This document shows positions 63,055-64,000 of a DNA stretch of 64,000 nt, piece after piece. The notes beneath the pieces are model-generated. The model was not told the origin of the DNA and searched no databases. It worked only from the letters and a program-made list of their open reading frames with translations. How positions within the stretch are numbered: position 1 is the stretch's first letter; each line of letters starts with the position of its first letter. Position numbers and translations under genes: made by a program. This DNA is from a candidate division KSB1 bacterium (GTDB lineage Bacteria; Zhuqueibacterota; Zhuqueibacteria; Residuimicrobiales; Krinioviventaceae). The stretch covers positions 1-64,000 of the forward strand of contig JAPDQV010000002.1 in NCBI GenBank assembly GCA_034505495.1, given 5' to 3'.

Positions 63055-64000
63055 ATGATACGACTCTTGTTTCTTTTTCTGCTGCTTTTACCGATTTGTA
63101 TAGTATGGGGAGACCAGAGTATGACCTTGAACTTCATGCCCGTTCCCGAGAAAGTAACGCTTGGCGAAGGGCGATTCGTTCTGCAGGAAGATTTTACCAT
63201 GGCCGTTCGCGGCACCGACCATCCAAGGATCTATCGCGCCGCAACGCGGGCGCTGCGTCGTCTTTCCGATCGCACCGGTTTGTTTTTTCCGCAGGATTTC
63301 ATTACGCCCGCTTCTCCCAAAACAGGCTCGATGGTGATCGAAGTCAAGCGCGTCGGCCAGGTCAAGCTGAAGGAAGACGAGAGCTACCAGTTGAATGTCA
63401 GTCCCTCGGCCATCGTCCTAAAGGCGGAAACCGATATCGGCGCCCTGCGGGGACTCGAGACCTTTCTCCAATTGTTGTCCGCGGATAAAAGCGGCTATTA
63501 TTTCCCCAGCGTCACCATTCAGGACAAGCCGCGCTTTCCATGGCGGGGACTGCTGATCGACGTTTGCCGCCATTGGCAGCCGATGGAGGTCATCAAGCGC
63601 AACCTCGACGGTATGGCGGCGGTCAAGCTCAATGTCCTTCACCTGCATATTACCGAAGATCAAGGCTTTCGTATCGAGTGCAAGACGTTCCCCAAGCTGC
63701 ACGAGTTGGGCTCCGACGGCAACTATTTCACTCATGAGCAGATCAAGGAGATCATTGCTTATGCAGCCGACCGCGGTATTCGGGTAATGCCAGAGTTCGA
63801 CATCCCAGGCCATTCCACAAGTTGGTTCATCGGTTATCCCGAATACGCCTCTGCTCCGGGTCCGTACACTATCGAGCGGCGCTGGGGCATCATGGATCCC
63901 ACGTTCAATCCGACGATCGAAAAAACTTATAAATTCTTTGATGCCTTTTTTAAAGAGATGAGCGCTCTGTTTCCGGACGAATATATTCACATCGGCGGCG
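63055..64000 (+). CDS. GH20 beta-N-acetylhexosaminidase, cut by window end
   Basis: The first 315 residues are present. After a signal peptide (MIRLLFLFLLLLPICIVWG) comes the GH20 N-terminal alpha/beta domain (MPVPEKVTLGEGRFVL, RAATRALRRLSDRTG), then the TIM barrel: FPWRGLLIDVCRHWQP, LNVLHLHITEDQGFRIE, IRVMPEFDIPGHSTSW and, at the edge, YIHIGG, where the catalytic Asp-Glu pair would follow. Usual length is 500-750 residues. GGGAGG precedes the ATG, 27 bases after the symporter stop. It releases terminal N-acetylglucosamine from chito-oligosaccharides. Confidence 0.93.
   Translation, partial: MIRLLFLFLLLLPICIVWGDQSMTLNFMPVPEKVTLGEGRFVLQEDFTMAVRGTDHPRIYRAATRALRRLSDRTGLFFPQDFITPASPKTGSMVIEVKRVGQVKLKEDESYQLNVSPSAIVLKAETDIGALRGLETFLQLLSADKSGYYFPSVTIQDKPRFPWRGLLIDVCRHWQPMEVIKRNLDGMAAVKLNVLHLHITEDQGFRIECKTFPKLHELGSDGNYFTHEQIKEIIAYAADRGIRVMPEFDIPGHSTSWFIGYPEYASAPGPYTIERRWGIMDPTFNPTIEKTYKFFDAFFKEMSALFPDEYIHIGG

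Overview
The window is a gene-dense, moderately GC-rich bacterial chromosome segment with about 43 protein genes and one tRNA. No gap between genes exceeds 300 bases. I see no insertion sequence, phage gene or CRISPR array. Four secreted proteins end in a 'PNPFN' C-terminal domain of the type IX secretion / FlgD-like kind. Together with many secreted glycosidases, VCBS repeats and sigma54 regulators, this points to the FCB superphylum, most likely an uncultured Calditrichota/KSB1-like lineage rather than classical Bacteroidetes; no SusC/SusD pair is present. That placement is inference.

Layout. 1-5.05 kb (minus): urocanate hydratase (cut by the window edge) behind a divergent two-subunit ATP-citrate-lyase-like enzyme. 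5.3-10.7 kb: secreted S9 peptidase, a clan GH-A glycosidase and a membrane-Nudix fusion. 10.8-13.4 kb: tRNA-Gly, an AGE-family epimerase and a convergent sigma54 activator. 13.6-19.2 kb: SbcD/SbcC nuclease, a UPF0104-type membrane protein and a sugar isomerase-like TIM barrel. 19.5-23.3 kb: a tightly overlapping six-gene operon (two thymidylate-kinase-like proteins, a small charged protein, Ppx/GppA, a detached HD domain, PduO-type cobalamin adenosyltransferase). 23.3-27 kb: a frameshifted GH35-like gene and a GH127 arabinofuranosidase. 27-31.3 kb: PAS histidine kinase, NtrC-type regulator and a small exported protein behind a clear sigma54 promoter. 31.4-36.6 kb: anion transporter, a UroD-thioredoxin fusion, a CobW GTPase and a second UroD-like methyltransferase. 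36.6-50.6 kb: two related MFS sugar porters around a GH2 enzyme, a lipoprotein, a giant VCBS/Ig surface protein, another GH2 enzyme and a third UroD-like protein.

50.6-64 kb is a coherent chitin/N-acetylglucosamine locus: NagB-PIG-L fusion, ROK kinase, ROK repressor, an outer-membrane-type protein, a Tat-exported DUF362 protein, a tandem CBM9-like surface protein, GH18 chitinase, SSS symporter and GH20 hexosaminidase (cut by the window end). GH18 would cut chitin outside the cell, GH20 release GlcNAc, the symporter import it, the ROK kinase phosphorylate it, and the fusion deacetylate and deaminate it. An identical 11-bp palindrome lies 9-10 bases after the -10 box of two promoters in this locus and is a good candidate operator for the ROK repressor.

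The most unusual items are the citrate-lyase-like pair with rearranged active-site residues and a large insertion, the Tmk-Tmk-GppA-HD-ATR operon with an altered P-loop, the UroD-thioredoxin/CobW/UroD cluster, the sigma54-driven small exported protein, and the NagB-PIG-L locus with its shared operator.
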